Positions 15,725-25,083 of a DNA stretch of 64,000 bases are shown here, piece by piece. The stretch lies in the NCBI RefSeq assembly GCF_005434945.1, contig NZ_SKCH01000002.1, forward strand, positions 370,047-434,046, given 5' to 3'. Made by a program: the position numbers and the translations under genes. Positions within the stretch are counted from its first letter, which is position 1, and the number at the start of each line of letters is the position of its first letter. The notes beneath the pieces are model-generated. The model had not been told where the DNA came from, searched no databases, and worked only from the letters and a program-made list of their open reading frames with translations. The stretch comes from Prescottella subtropica. Lineage in GTDB: Bacteria; Actinomycetota; Actinomycetes; Mycobacteriales; Mycobacteriaceae.

Positions 15725-16564
15725 ATGGCGATCAGGGCGTTCGGCGGCAGGAAATGCTTGATCACCGGTGCGGCGAGCGGAATCGGCCGGGCCACCGCGA
15801 TCGCGGTCGCGGCCCGCGGCGCGGACCTCGTCCTCACCGACGTCAACGAGGTCGGTCTCGCGGAGACGGTCACGCTCGTGGAGCGTGCCGGCGGAACGGT
15901 GCGTTTCTCCCGCGCCCTCGACATCGCGGACTTCGACGCGGTCACCGCGTTCGCGGACGCCGTCCACGAGCAGACCGGCAGCCTCGACATCGTCATGAAC
16001 GTCGCCGGGATCTCCGCGTGGGGGACCGTCGAGAATCTCGAGCATCGACACTGGAAGTCGATGGTCGACGTGAACCTGATGGGTCCCATCCACGTCATCG
16101 AACGGTTCGTGCCGCCGATGATCGCCGCCGGGCGCGGCGGGCACCTGGTCAACGTGTCGTCGGCCGCGGGACTGCTGGCGCTGCCGTGGCATGCCGCCTA
16201 CAGCGCGAGCAAGTTCGGGTTGCGTGGTGTCTCCGAAGTGCTGCGGTTCGATCTGAAACGGCACGGCATCGGTGTCAGCCTCGTCGTGCCGGGTGGGGTG
16301 CGGACCCCGCTCGTCGGGTCCGTGCAGATCGCCGGCGTCGACCGCACCGACCCGCAGGTGGAGAAACTCACCCGACGTTTCGAGAAGCACGCCGTCACCC
16401 CGGAGAAGGTGGCCTCCTGCATCGTCGCCGGCATCGAGAAGAACCGGTTCATGGTGTACACGTCCGCGGACGTCCGGTTCGGCTACTGGTGGGCGCGCAA
16501 GTTCGCGCCGCCGTACGAGTTCGTGATGCAGAAGGCCAACGACCGGTTCAGCAGGCTGCTGTAG
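15725..16564 (+). CDS. Short-chain dehydrogenase/reductase
   Basis: A 279-residue classical SDR. The cofactor loop is TGAASGIG (residues 14-21), the following acidic residue (LTDVNEVG) favours NAD(H), NVAGISAWG supplies the structural Asn, Ser is in NVSSAAGL, and the catalytic pair is Tyr159 and Lys163 in YSASK. This is a cytoplasmic NAD(P)-dependent oxidoreductase; the substrate is unknown. The C-terminal segment (FMVYTSADVRFGYWWARKFA) resembles the SDRs of mycobacteria that act on fatty or steroid compounds. The start ATG at 15725 is chosen because the Rossmann strand follows directly. Its last 17 bases overlap the convergent ABC gene. Confidence 0.85.
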   Translation: MAIRAFGGRKCLITGAASGIGRATAIAVAARGADLVLTDVNEVGLAETVTLVERAGGTVRFSRALDIADFDAVTAFADAVHEQTGSLDIVMNVAGISAWGTVENLEHRHWKSMVDVNLMGPIHVIERFVPPMIAAGRGGHLVNVSSAAGLLALPWHAAYSASKFGLRGVSEVLRFDLKRHGIGVSLVVPGGVRTPLVGSVQIAGVDRTDPQVEKLTRRFEKHAVTPEKVASCIVAGIEKNRFMVYTSADVRFGYWWARKFAPPYEFVMQKANDRFSRLL

Positions 16565-17258
16565 GGGCCGCCGCGGGACGGGAATCGACACGGGGACGCA
16601 GTGCGCCGCTGTGCATCTCGTACGCGGTGTCGACGAGATCGAGTTGCGACAGGTCGTGCGTCACCATCACCGTCGCCACCGACCGCTCCCGGCTCAGCGT
16701 CGCCAGCAGGGCCACGATCTCCCGGCTGCGGTCCTCGTCGAGCGCCGACGTCGGCTCGTCGACCAGCAGGACCGCCGGATCGTTCACGAGGGACCGCGCG
16801 ATCGCGACCCGCTGCCGCTGACCACCGGACAGTTGGTTCGGGCGTCGGTCCAGCTGGTTCTCCAGACCCAGGCTTCCCAACAGGTCGCGGGCCCGGGCGC
16901 GGGCGCCGCGGACCGAGCCGCCGTTCAGGTGCGTGACCATCAGCAGCTGTTCGGTCGCGGTGAGCGACGGCAGCAGGTTCGACTGCTGGAACACGAATCC
17001 GAGCTTCTCCCGGCGCACGTCGGTGCGTCCGCCGCGGCCGAGGCCGGTGACGTCGGTTCCGTCGATCGTCACGGTCCCGGACTCGGGGGTGGTCAGTAGC
17101 CCCGCGACGGCCAGCAGGCTCGACTTACCGGAGCCGGACGGCCCGGTGACCGCGACCAGTTCACCGCGTCCGACGTGCAGGTCGACGTGATCGAGGGCCC
17201 GCAGCCGGGCGTCGCCGTCGGGGTAGGACAGGCAGATGTCGCGCAGTTCGATGCTCAT
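16548..17258 (-). CDS. ABC transporter ATP-binding protein (LolD/MacB type)
   Basis: A 236-residue ATPase with Walker A GPSGSGKSS (about residues 38-46), the Q-loop FVFQQSNLLPSLTATEQ, the signature LSGGQRQRVAIA and Walker B VLLVDEPTSALDE. The Q-loop NLLPSLTA form and size are typical of the LolD/FtsE/MacB group, which drives FtsX-like permeases without transporting substrate through a classical channel. The ATG at 17256-17258 has AAAGGAC upstream. The partner permease starts 25 bases upstream in the same direction. Regulation by the divergent two-component system is likely from position. Confidence 0.9.
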   Translation of the reverse strand: MSIELRDICLSYPDGDARLRALDHVDLHVGRGELVAVTGPSGSGKSSLLAVAGLLTTPESGTVTIDGTDVTGLGRGGRTDVRREKLGFVFQQSNLLPSLTATEQLLMVTHLNGGSVRGARARARDLLGSLGLENQLDRRPNQLSGGQRQRVAIARSLVNDPAVLLVDEPTSALDEDRSREIVALLATLSRERSVATVMVTHDLSQLDLVDTAYEMHSGALRPRVDSRPAAAPTAAC

Positions 17259-17283
17259 GGGAAGTCCTTTCGGGAGGCGGTGG

Positions 17284-18351
17284 TCAGCGGGCGGTCGCGA
17301 GTGCGGTCTGCGGGTCGATCGACACGATCCGGGCCAGCGCGGCGCCGGCACCGACCATGCCCATCACGATGAGGGCGGCGAACGGCACGAGCGTGCCCGA
17401 CAGCGTCAACGTGAACGGGACGGCCGTCGACGCGATCGCGCCGAGCCCGATCGCGGCGAGTGTGCCGAGGCCGGCACCGACGGTCAGCACGATCAGGGAC
17501 TGGCCGAGCGCGTCGCGCAGCAGGTACCGGGTGGATGCGCCGATCGCCTTGAGGACCGCGAGATCCTGGCCGCGCTGAATGGTCCAGACGGTGAAGAACG
17601 CGCCGACGACGAGTGCGCTGACGATCATCAGCATCACCTGCATGAGCAGCAGCGAACCACGCTCGGACGTGTAGGAGCCGATCGCCTCGAGCGCGCCCTG
17701 GACGGTCGTGATCTCGGTGCCCGTCGCAGCGGCGGCCGTCGCGGCGTCGAAGCTGCCCGACGTGCGCAGCGCGATCACGGTGCCGTCGCTGCCGCCCGCG
17801 GACGGCAGCTGCGTCCAGGCGCCGTGGTCGATCCACACGACCGGCTGGTGACTGTAGAACGAGTCGTCGACGAGAGCGCCGATCGTGAACGTCTGCTGTC
17901 CGATGGCGATGTGGTCACCGACGGTCCATCCGTTCTCGGTCGCGAGATCGCGGTCGACGGCGGCATCGCCGGCGCCGAGCGGGACGGGGGCCGCGAACGA
18001 CCGTCCGTCGACACCGAACGCGGAGGCCGCCACTTCGCGGCCGCCGGTGGTGATGCGCACCGGCGCGATACCGACGGTGACCGCGGCGTCGACGCCGGGC
18101 GTGGCGGACAGCACGGACCGCTGCTGCTCGGTGACCGTGGACTCGCCGAAGGACAGCGACTGGCCCTCGGCGGGTGCACCGAACGCGAACCGTTCGGCGC
18201 CCATGTTCTGGACGGCGGCGATCGACTGGTTACCCAGCCCGGTGGTCAGTCCGGACAGCATCACGACCATCAGGGAGATCAGGAACAGGGCCGAACTCAT
18301 CAACGTGAATCGGCCCTTGGCATGGCGGAGATCGCGAAGGCTCAGGAACAT
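17284..18351 (-). CDS. ABC transporter permease (DevC/FtsX type)
   Basis: A 355-residue permease beginning MFLSLRDLRHAKGRFTLMSS: a first helix (about residues 18-40), an extracytoplasmic domain of about 190 residues, then three C-terminal helices (QVMLMIVSALVVGAFF and later segments) of the FtsX domain. This is the DevC/MacB layout used for export of lipids, peptides or for signalling in the envelope. A GTG at 18370-18372 could add 7 residues. The gene diverges from the histidine kinase across about 130 bases. Confidence 0.88.
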   Translation of the reverse strand: MFLSLRDLRHAKGRFTLMSSALFLISLMVVMLSGLTTGLGNQSIAAVQNMGAERFAFGAPAEGQSLSFGESTVTEQQRSVLSATPGVDAAVTVGIAPVRITTGGREVAASAFGVDGRSFAAPVPLGAGDAAVDRDLATENGWTVGDHIAIGQQTFTIGALVDDSFYSHQPVVWIDHGAWTQLPSAGGSDGTVIALRTSGSFDAATAAAATGTEITTVQGALEAIGSYTSERGSLLLMQVMLMIVSALVVGAFFTVWTIQRGQDLAVLKAIGASTRYLLRDALGQSLIVLTVGAGLGTLAAIGLGAIASTAVPFTLTLSGTLVPFAALIVMGMVGAGAALARIVSIDPQTALATAR

Positions 18352-18478
18352 GACTCCAGCCTGGCGGGACACCGGTGGTCACGGCATCGCGCATCGGTTG
18401 AGTCCGTCGCTCCATCGAAAGTCGGAGATACCCGTTCGCGGGGCTGCCGCCGGCCGTCCCGGTGTTAGCGTGAGCGAA

Positions 18479-19687
18479 ATGCAGAACTCCCGTGCTCATG
18501 ATGCGGCCCACCGCGGTGGTGTGGCTCCGATCCTGCGAGCGATGCAGTTCGGCGCCCACGTCCTGTTCGCGGCCCTGCTCGCGGTCGGTGCCGCGCGTGT
18601 GCTCGCGGCCGACGGGGCGTCCGGATGGTGGATCGTCGTGCTCGCCGTCGTCGAACTCGCGTGGTATTTCGCGGGTGTCGCCGCGGCCCGTCGGTCGGGT
18701 GCGTTCGGTGGCGGTGCGGGACGGTGGTGGTTGGCCGGGCTGGTGCTCGGCTGGCTGGTACTCGTGGTCTCGGACCCCAACTTCGTGTGGGTCACGTTCG
18801 CACTGTTCTTCCTGGCGTTCCATCTGCTGTCGATACCGCAGGCGCTCGCGGCGACGGTTGCGCTCACCGCGGTCTCGGTCGCGGCGAGCCTGTGGCACGC
18901 CGAGACGGACACGGTGCCGTCGATCCTCGGCCCGGTGATCGGCGCGACCGTCGCGGCCGGCATGGCGATGGTGTATCAGCAGTTGGCGCGGGAGGCCGCG
19001 CAACGTCAACTCCTGGTCGACGAACTCACCGAGGCGCACCGGGAGCTGGTGGGGGCGCAGGACGAGCTCGCGCTCCTGCAACGCGAATCCGGGGCGCTCG
19101 CGGAACGCTCCCGGCTGGCCCGCGACATCCACGACACGCTCGCGCAGGGGTTCTCGTCGATCCTGCTGCTCGCCCGGGCCGGGCAGCGGGGCACCGAGCC
19201 GACGGCGATCTTCACGCAGATCGCGGACACCGCGCAGGAGAACCTGACCGAGGCCCGTCGGGTGGTGGCGGCGCTGGCCCCCGCGGATCTCGAGTCGGCG
19301 CCGCTCGAGTCGGCGCTGCGCCGGTTGCTCGCCCAGTTGACCGACCAGACCGGGATCGCCGGGGAACTGCGCACCGACGGGGAGCCGGGCATCCCGTCGA
19401 TGGACTGCGATGTCGCGTTGCTGAGGGTGGCGCAGAGCGCGCTCGCGAACGTGCGGCTGCATTCGCAGGCCCGGCGGGTGCGGGTGACCCTCGGCTACGC
19501 CGTCGACGAGGTCCGGCTCGACGTCGTCGACGACGGCATCGGATTCGATCAGCGGGAGGCCGGCGGTTTCGGTTTGCGGGCGATGCGGGACCGGCTCGCC
19601 GAACTCGGCGGCACCGTGGTCGTGGAGTCCGCGCCCGGCGACGGAACCGCGGTCGCCGCAACACTTCCGATCGGGAGGGCACTGTGA
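18479..19687 (+). CDS. NarL-family sensor histidine kinase
   Basis: A 402-residue kinase. Five or six N-terminal membrane helices (about residues 20-170) lead into a HisKA_3 domain with His218 in RLARDIHDTLAQG and a HATPase domain with DDGIGFD and GFGLRAMRDR. The ATG at 18479 is 7 bases after TAGCGT, so the message is probably leaderless; a GTG three codons upstream is the alternative. The membrane-embedded sensor lacks a large outside domain, as in kinases that sense membrane state or an associated transporter. It is coupled to its regulator by a 4-base overlap and diverges from an ABC exporter that it probably controls. Confidence 0.9.
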   Translation: MQNSRAHDAAHRGGVAPILRAMQFGAHVLFAALLAVGAARVLAADGASGWWIVVLAVVELAWYFAGVAAARRSGAFGGGAGRWWLAGLVLGWLVLVVSDPNFVWVTFALFFLAFHLLSIPQALAATVALTAVSVAASLWHAETDTVPSILGPVIGATVAAGMAMVYQQLAREAAQRQLLVDELTEAHRELVGAQDELALLQRESGALAERSRLARDIHDTLAQGFSSILLLARAGQRGTEPTAIFTQIADTAQENLTEARRVVAALAPADLESAPLESALRRLLAQLTDQTGIAGELRTDGEPGIPSMDCDVALLRVAQSALANVRLHSQARRVRVTLGYAVDEVRLDVVDDGIGFDQREAGGFGLRAMRDRLAELGGTVVVESAPGDGTAVAATLPIGRAL

Positions 19688-20310
19688 GTGCGGTCCGGGT
19701 ACTGCTGGTCGACGACCACCCGGTGGTGCGTGCGGGCCTGCGGGCACTGCTCGCGTCGCACGACGGTGTCGAGGTGGCGGCGGAGGCGTCGTCGGGTGAG
19801 GACGCCGTCGCACTGGCGGCCACCACGAAACCCGATGTGGTGCTGATGGATCTGCGGCTGGGCTCCGGGATGGACGGTGCGGGGGCGACCGCGCGGATCA
19901 CCGCGGAGCCGAATCCGCCGCGGGTCGTCGTGCTCACCACGTACGACACCGACGCCGACATCCTGCGGGCCGTCGAGGCCGGGGCGTCGGGGTATCTGCT
20001 CAAGGACACCGCGCCGCAGGTCCTGATCGATTCGGTGTTCGCGGCGGCCCGCGGCGAGACGGTCCTGGACCCGGACGTGGCACAGCGGTTGTACCGGCGG
20101 ATGCAGCAGCCGCGTGCCGACCTGAGCGGCCGCGAGGTCGAGGTGCTGGGCCTGGTGGCGCAGGGGCTGTCGAATCGCGCGATCGCGAAGGTGCTGTTCG
20201 TCAGCGAGGCCACCGTCAAATCGCATCTGGTGCATGCGTTCACCAAGCTCGGTGTGGACAGCCGCACGGCCGCGGTGGCCGTCGCCCGGGAGCGTGGACT
20301 GCTGTCCTGA
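19684..20310 (+). CDS. NarL/LuxR-type response regulator
   Basis: A 208-residue regulator, GTG start overlapping the kinase stop. The receiver domain shows VDDHPVVRAG, the phospho-acceptor Asp56 in VVLMDLRLG and Lys in GYLLKDTAPQ; the C-terminal LuxR helix-turn-helix is LSGREVEVLGLVAQGLSNRA followed by VSEATVKSHLVHAFTKLGV. It binds DNA as a dimer once phosphorylated. The target is probably the divergent ABC exporter at 16.5-18.4 kb, an inference from position. Confidence 0.92.
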   Translation: MSAVRVLLVDDHPVVRAGLRALLASHDGVEVAAEASSGEDAVALAATTKPDVVLMDLRLGSGMDGAGATARITAEPNPPRVVVLTTYDTDADILRAVEAGASGYLLKDTAPQVLIDSVFAAARGETVLDPDVAQRLYRRMQQPRADLSGREVEVLGLVAQGLSNRAIAKVLFVSEATVKSHLVHAFTKLGVDSRTAAVAVARERGLLS

Positions 20311-20333
20311 CCGGGTCGGGTAGCGTGTGGAGC

Positions 20334-20843
20334 ATGCCGAAACAGTTCGCATTCTCGGCCGAGTTCGGCCACTCCGTCGAGCAGGTCCACGCCCTCGTCT
20401 CCGACCCCGCGTACTGGGGTTCGCGCTGGGAGGCGAACGACCGCTCGTCCGTCCAGGTCGCCGCCGCCCAGGACGCCGACGGCGCGCCCGTCACCGTGGT
20501 CACGATGACGGAACTGGTCGATACCGACGGCTTCCCGGCCTTGGTGCGCAAGGCGATTCGTGGTGACGTCCGCATGGAGCGCATCGACACGTGGCGTCCG
20601 CTCGAAGGCGGCCGGGCCGCCGGCCGCGTCGACGGCAACGCCACCGGCGTGCCGGTGGCGATCGTCGGCGAGTACGACCTGCGTCCGTCCGACACCGGTG
20701 CGGTGCTCGACGTGCGGGGCACCGTCACCGTCAAGGTGCCGATCATCGGTGGCCAGATCGAGAAGATGGTCGAGCAGATGGTCGAGCAGATGGTCACCCG
20801 CGACCGCGACGACATCGACGCGCGCCTCGGCGCGGCGAACTGA
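20334..20843 (+). CDS. DUF2505-type protein
   Basis: A 169-residue protein of the START/SRPBCC-like DUF2505 family found across mycolate-containing actinobacteria: FSAEFGHSVEQVHALVSDPAYW at the start, a strand-rich middle, and a C-terminal helix IEKMVEQMVEQMVTRDRDD that contains a 12-base tandem repeat in the DNA. The fold suggests a small hydrophobic ligand, but none is known. The ATG at 20334 is 7 bases after TAGCGT, indicating a leaderless message that is separate from the two-component operon ending 23 bases earlier. Confidence 0.8.
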   Translation: MPKQFAFSAEFGHSVEQVHALVSDPAYWGSRWEANDRSSVQVAAAQDADGAPVTVVTMTELVDTDGFPALVRKAIRGDVRMERIDTWRPLEGGRAAGRVDGNATGVPVAIVGEYDLRPSDTGAVLDVRGTVTVKVPIIGGQIEKMVEQMVEQMVTRDRDDIDARLGAAN

Positions 20844-20911
20844 CCCACGAGAACTGATGTCGAACGGTGGTCCCGGGTGCCGATGACGGCGCCCGGGACT
20901 ACCGTTCAACC

Positions 20912-22171
20912 ATGAGTGCGGGTGACGTCGGGCCCGATCCGGGCGTCGACACCGAGGTGGGTGCGTTGCAGGCGGTGCTGCTGCACCGTCCCGGTGACGA
21001 ACTGAGGCGTCTCACCCCACGCAACAACGACCAACTGCTGTTCGACGGACTGCCGTGGGTCGATCGGGCCCAGGACGAGCACGACACGTTCGCCGACGTG
21101 CTGCGCGGACGCGGCGTCGAGGTCCTGCTGCTCGCCGATCTGCTCACCGACACCCTCACCACCAGCGGCGCGGCCCGGATCCAGGGCATCGCCGCGGCCG
21201 TCGACCCCCGTCGGCTCGGGCACGCGCTGGCCCAGGATCTGGCGGCGTATCTGCGGGGTGTTCCCGCGGCCGAGTTGTCGGCGATCCTCACCGCCGGGAT
21301 GACGTTCGACGAACTGCCGATCGGCACCGGCGCCGAGACGCCGTCCCTGGTGCGTCTGATGCATCACGGCGCCGACTTCGTGATCGATCCGCTGCCGAAC
21401 CTGCTGTTCACGCGGGACTCGTCGTTCTGGATCGGACGGCGGGTGGCGATCCCGTCGCTGGCGTTGCCGGCCCGGGTGCGGGAGGCGTCGCTCACCGACC
21501 TGATCTACGCGCACCATCCCCGGTTCCGGGGTGTGCGCCGCGCCTACGAATCGCACACCGCACCCGTCGAGGGCGGTGACGTGCTGTTGCTCGCGCCCGG
21601 GGTCGTCGCGGTGGGGGTGGGGGAGCGGACCACGCCGGCCGGTGCGGAAGCGTTGGCGCGCAGTGTCTTCGAGGACGGTCTCGCACACACCGTGCTGGCG
21701 GTACCGATCGAGCAGCGACGGGCGTCGATGCATCTGGACACCGTCCTGACGATGGTCGACGTCGACGCCGTGGTGATGTATCCGGTGGTGCGGGACACGT
21801 TGTCCGCGTACACGATCCGGCGCCGCGACGGTGCCGTCGTCATCGCCGGGCCGGAGCCGTTCCTGGCGGCTGCCGCCGCGGCCATGGGCATCGACAGGCT
21901 CCGGGTCATCGACACCGGACTCGATCACGTCGTCGCCGAACGGGAACAGTGGGACGACGGCAACAACACGCTCGCCGTCGCACCCGGTGTGGTGGTCGCC
22001 TACGAACGCAACGTCGAGACCAACGCGCGGATGGAGGCGTCCGGTATCGAGGTGCTGCGCATCCCCGGCTCGGAACTGGGGTCCGGCCGGGGCGGACCGC
22101 GGTGCATGTCGTGCCCGCTCGCCCGCGGTCCGCTGCCCCGGCCGGTGGAATCGGGCGGGGACTGCAACTAG
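20912..22171 (+). CDS. arcA: Arginine deiminase
   Basis: A 419-residue enzyme hydrolysing arginine to citrulline and ammonia. Marks of the family are [16 protein letters not shown] (start), [13 protein letters not shown] with the guanidinium-binding Asp, [11 protein letters not shown] with the catalytic His, and the nucleophilic Cys in [12 protein letters not shown] near the end. The ATG at 20912 lies 6 bases after TACCGT. No carbamate kinase, catabolic OTCase or antiporter is nearby, so it works alone, perhaps for acid tolerance or nitrogen supply. M. tuberculosis has the same solitary arcA (Rv1001) next to pmt. The stop overlaps the convergent ArsC-like gene. Confidence 0.93.
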   Translation: MSAGDVGPDPGVDTEVGALQAVLLHRPGDELRRLTPRNNDQLLFDGLPWVDRAQDEHDTFADVLRGRGVEVLLLADLLTDTLTTSGAARIQGIAAAVDPRRLGHALAQDLAAYLRGVPAAELSAILTAGMTFDELPIGTGAETPSLVRLMHHGADFVIDPLPNLLFTRDSSFWIGRRVAIPSLALPARVREASLTDLIYAHHPRFRGVRRAYESHTAPVEGGDVLLLAPGVVAVGVGERTTPAGAEALARSVFEDGLAHTVLAVPIEQRRASMHLDTVLTMVDVDAVVMYPVVRDTLSAYTIRRRDGAVVIAGPEPFLAAAAAAMGIDRLRVIDTGLDHVVAEREQWDDGNNTLAVAPGVVVAYERNVETNARMEASGIEVLRIPGSELGSGRGGPRCMSCPLARGPLPRPVESGGDCN

Positions 22172-22533
22172 AGGATGTCGCGGACCTTCTCGAACGGGCG
22201 TGCCAGCACGGTGCCGCGGTCGGTCACCACGATGGGCCGTTCGATGAGGATCGGGTTCGCGATCATCGCGTCGAGCAGCTCGTCCTCCGACGCCGACGCG
22301 AGCCCGAGTTCCTTGTAGACCGCCTCCTTCGCGCGGATCGCCTCACTCGGGCGCAGCCCGGCGTCGTCGAGGAGCTTGCGCAGCCCGTCGTGCGTCGGCG
22401 GGGTCTCCAGGTAGGCGACGATCGTCGGCTCGATACCGGCTTCCTCGATGAGCTTCAGGGTGTTCCGGGACGTGCTGCACCGCGAGTTGTGGTAGATCGT
22501 CGCGGTGGTCGCCTTGCCGTGCGTGTCTGTCAT
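22168..22533 (-). CDS. ArsC/YffB-type reductase-like protein
   Basis: A 121-residue thioredoxin-fold protein of the ArsC (glutaredoxin-coupled arsenate reductase) family: the catalytic loop [16 protein letters not shown] carries the single cysteine, and the end has [15 protein letters not shown]. True ArsC enzymes reduce arsenate; many family members have other or unknown thiol roles, and no ars gene is nearby, so the substrate is open. The ATG at 22533 is preferred over an ATG three codons earlier, as CACAAT sits 7 bases upstream of it. It converges on arcA with a 4-base overlap. Confidence 0.85.
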   Translation of the reverse strand: MTDTHGKATTATIYHNSRCSTSRNTLKLIEEAGIEPTIVAYLETPPTHDGLRKLLDDAGLRPSEAIRAKEAVYKELGLASASEDELLDAMIANPILIERPIVVTDRGTVLARPFEKVRDIL

Positions 22534-22620
22534 GAGAGCCATTGTGCACGGGGCGGCGGCGCGACCGCGTTACCGTGGGATGCGACGGTCGCCCCGGCGG
22601 CGCGGACGAAAGGGGCGGTT

Positions 22621-22992
22621 GTGGAGATCGAGATCGACCACGACTCGGGGGTGCCGCCGTTCGAGCAGTTGCGGATACGGATCCTCGACCTGGTGCGCCG
22701 GGAGGAACTGGTGGCGGGCACGAAGATTCCGACGGTGCGCAAACTGGCGGCCGATCTGGGGATCGCCCCCAACACGGTGGCCCGGACGTACCGCGAGCTC
22801 GAGCAGCTCGGGGTGATCGAGACGCGTGGTCGGCTCGGGTCGTTCGTCGCGGCGTTCGGTGATCCGACGCGCGCGAAGGCGCAGCAGGCTGCCAGCGAGT
22901 ACGTCGTGGCGGTGCGCCGGATGGGGATCTCGGATGCGGATGCGGCGATGTTCGTGGCAACGGCGCTGCGGGGTGTGAACCGACACAACTAG
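22621..22992 (+). CDS. GntR-family regulator (YtrA subgroup)
   Basis: A 123-residue regulator with only the winged helix and a short tail, the size of the YtrA subgroup. The GTG start follows AAAGGGG. The N-terminal sequence PPFEQLRIRILDLVRREELV is followed by the helix-turn-helix KIPTVRKLAADLGIAPNTVA and RTYRELEQLGVIETRGRLG. YtrA-type proteins usually control a neighbouring ABC transporter; none adjoins here, and the next gene is DoxX, 37 bases downstream. The DoxX promoter overlaps the end of this gene. Confidence 0.88.
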   Translation: MEIEIDHDSGVPPFEQLRIRILDLVRREELVAGTKIPTVRKLAADLGIAPNTVARTYRELEQLGVIETRGRLGSFVAAFGDPTRAKAQQAASEYVVAVRRMGISDADAAMFVATALRGVNRHN

Positions 22993-22993
22993 G

Positions 22994-23022
22994 TTGACGC
23001 TTCAACTTAATCGTGTCATCGT
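22994..23022 (+). promoter_or_regulatory. Promoter of doxX-like gene
   Basis: TTGACG at 22994-22999, a 17-base spacer and CATCGT at 23017-23022; the ATG of the DoxX gene is exactly 7 bases further on, so the transcript would start at or beside the start codon. The -35 begins two bases after the end of the GntR stop codon. Confidence 0.6.
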
Positions 23023-23029
23023 TCCTGCC

Positions 23030-23461
23030 ATGACCTCCTCGACCGTCCTCCGTGACGTCACTCTGCTCATCGCCCGCATCGGTCTCGGTGTCGTCTTCGT
23101 CGCCCACGGCTGGCAGAAGTTCTCGACGTGGGGCATCGACGGCACCCAGACCGCGTTCGCCGGCATGGAGATTCCGCTCGCCGACGTCTCCGCGATCGCC
23201 GCCGCCACGATCGAACTCGTCGGCGGCATCGCACTGCTCGTCGGCTTCGCCGCCCGGATCGCCGGCGCACTGCTGTTCCTGGACATGGCCGGCGCGTTCG
23301 TCCTCGTCCACGCCGGGAACGGCCTGTTCGTCGGCGACGGCGGCTACGAACTGGTGGTCGCCCTCGGGGTCGCGTCGCTGCTCGTCGCCGGTGTCGGCGC
23401 CGGACGGTTCAGCGTCGACGCAGTGATCGGGAAGAACTCCCGGATCCTGGCGGCCGTCTGA
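23030..23461 (+). CDS. DoxX-family membrane protein
   Basis: A 143-residue membrane protein with four helices and the DoxX marks LLIARIGLGVVFVAHGWQKF and FAARIAGALLFLDMAGAF. DoxX proteins sit in the inner membrane; in mycobacteria one member joins SodA and SseA in a membrane oxidoreductase complex that handles thiol and oxidative stress. No such partner is adjacent. There is no Shine-Dalgarno site and the start is assigned from the leaderless promoter spacing. Confidence 0.85.
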   Translation: MTSSTVLRDVTLLIARIGLGVVFVAHGWQKFSTWGIDGTQTAFAGMEIPLADVSAIAAATIELVGGIALLVGFAARIAGALLFLDMAGAFVLVHAGNGLFVGDGGYELVVALGVASLLVAGVGAGRFSVDAVIGKNSRILAAV

Positions 23462-23488
23462 CCGGGGGTCGACGTCGGACCCGGAGCG

Positions 23489-25060
23489 TCACCGCCAACT
23501 CGGCAGCCACAACTCCTGCTGCCACGTCTCCGGCGTGATCGGGACGGCCGTCAGGATCGGCCACAACCACACGAAGTTCGCGACCACCAGCCCCACGTAC
23601 AGGCACACCGCGAGCAGACCGGTCCCGCGGCGCTCCGGCGTCGACGTCGCCCGGCCGAGGATCTCCCCGAGCACGAGCGCGACGGCCATGACGAAGAACG
23701 GTGCGAGCGTGACCGCATAGAAGTAGTACATCTGCCGGTCCATGGTCACGAACCACGGCAGGAACGCCGCCGCGTACCCGGTCAGGACCGTCGCGTACCG
23801 CCAGTCCCGTCCGACGACCGTGCGCCACAACGCCCATCCGAGGACCGGCACCGCCAGCCACCACATCGCGGGGGTACCGATCAACATGACGGCCTTGACG
23901 CAACTCGAGGCGCCGCACCCGGACACGTGCTCGCCCTCGGCGAAGTAGTACAGCATCGGCCGCAGCCCCATCGGCCACGTCCACGGCTTCGACTCCCACG
24001 GATGGTGGTTGCCGGCGGAATTGGTCAACCCGGAATGGAACTCGAGCACCTTCGCGCTGTAGTACCACAGCGACCGCAGCGCATCCGGGACGAACGCGAA
24101 CGGGCCGCCCGACCCGACCCGGCTGCCGACCGCATGCCGATCCACCCCGGTCTCGCTCGCGAACCATGCCGCGTACGTCGCCAGGTACACCCCGATCGGC
24201 ACCAGCACCAGCGCGTACAGCGACGGGCCGATATCGCGCAGCGCCGTCCCCACCCACGGCCGGCGCACCCCGTACGCCCGGCGCGCCGCAACATCGAATC
24301 CGACGCACAGCAGGCCGAAGAACGCGATGAAGTACAGGCCCGACCACTTGGTGCCGCACGCCAGACCGAGCATGACGCCCGCACCGAACCGCCACCACCG
24401 CACCCCCAGCCGCGGCCCGAAATCGGAGACCGCGATCCGGCCCTCCGCCCGCACCCGGGCCGTCCGCGCCCGCACCTGGTCCCGGTCCACGACGAGACAC
24501 CCGAGCGCCGCGACCGTGAACAGGGCCAGGAAGATGTCGAGCATCCCGAGTCGCGACGACACGAACGTGACACCGTCCACGATCAACAGGACACCGGCCA
24601 GCGCGCCGACCAGCGTCGACCGGCTCATCCGCCGCACGATCCGCACCACGAGCAGCACCAGGATCGTCCCGGCCAGCGCCGACGCGAACCGCCAACCCCA
24701 CGCGTTGTAACCGAACAGGGCCTCGCCGACCGCGATCAACTGTTTGCCGACCGGAGGGTGCACCACCAGTCCGTAACCGGGATTGTCCTCGATCCCGCCA
24801 CCGGTGAGCACCTGCCAGCCCTGCGGCGCGTAATGCTTCTCGTCGAACACCGGTGTCCCGGCATCGGTGGGGTAGTTCAGCATCGTGAACCGGGTGATCG
24901 CGGCGAGCACGGTGATCACCAGCGTCACGATCCAGCCGCGTCGCCGATCGGTCGGACCGCCGTCGTCCACGGGTACGAGCGGGGCCGGGCTCGTCACCGG
25001 GGAACCGTCGGACGAACCGGTCCCCGGCGCCGCGGGGCGCTCGTCCGTCAGTGGGGTCAC
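23489..25060 (-). CDS. pmt: Protein O-mannosyltransferase
   Basis: A 523-residue polytopic GT39 enzyme, the same length as M. tuberculosis Pmt (Rv1002c, 522). About ten membrane helices are visible. The first extracytoplasmic loop has the acidic catalytic motif in TPVFDEKHYAPQGW and the HPPVGKQLIA motif follows; WPMGLRPMLYYF and FLPWFVTMDRQMYYFY lie in the C-terminal half. It transfers mannose from polyprenyl-phosphomannose to Thr/Ser of secreted proteins during Sec export. The GTG at 25060 follows TACGAT by 6 bases and removes a non-conserved extension. It diverges from rsmI with overlapping -10 elements. Confidence 0.93.
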   Translation of the reverse strand: MTPLTDERPAAPGTGSSDGSPVTSPAPLVPVDDGGPTDRRRGWIVTLVITVLAAITRFTMLNYPTDAGTPVFDEKHYAPQGWQVLTGGGIEDNPGYGLVVHPPVGKQLIAVGEALFGYNAWGWRFASALAGTILVLLVVRIVRRMSRSTLVGALAGVLLIVDGVTFVSSRLGMLDIFLALFTVAALGCLVVDRDQVRARTARVRAEGRIAVSDFGPRLGVRWWRFGAGVMLGLACGTKWSGLYFIAFFGLLCVGFDVAARRAYGVRRPWVGTALRDIGPSLYALVLVPIGVYLATYAAWFASETGVDRHAVGSRVGSGGPFAFVPDALRSLWYYSAKVLEFHSGLTNSAGNHHPWESKPWTWPMGLRPMLYYFAEGEHVSGCGASSCVKAVMLIGTPAMWWLAVPVLGWALWRTVVGRDWRYATVLTGYAAAFLPWFVTMDRQMYYFYAVTLAPFFVMAVALVLGEILGRATSTPERRGTGLLAVCLYVGLVVANFVWLWPILTAVPITPETWQQELWLPSWR

Positions 25061-25066
25061 GGGTCG

Positions 25067-25076
25067 ATCGTAGGCT
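25067..25076. promoter_or_regulatory. Overlapping divergent -10 elements, pmt/rsmI
   Basis: ATCGTA at 25067-25072 reads TACGAT on the minus strand, 6 bases before the pmt GTG; TAGGCT at 25071-25076 on the plus strand is 7 bases before the rsmI ATG. The two hexamers share the central TA, so the polymerases compete for one melting site and both transcripts are leaderless. Confidence 0.6.
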
Positions 25077-25083
25077 GTCACCC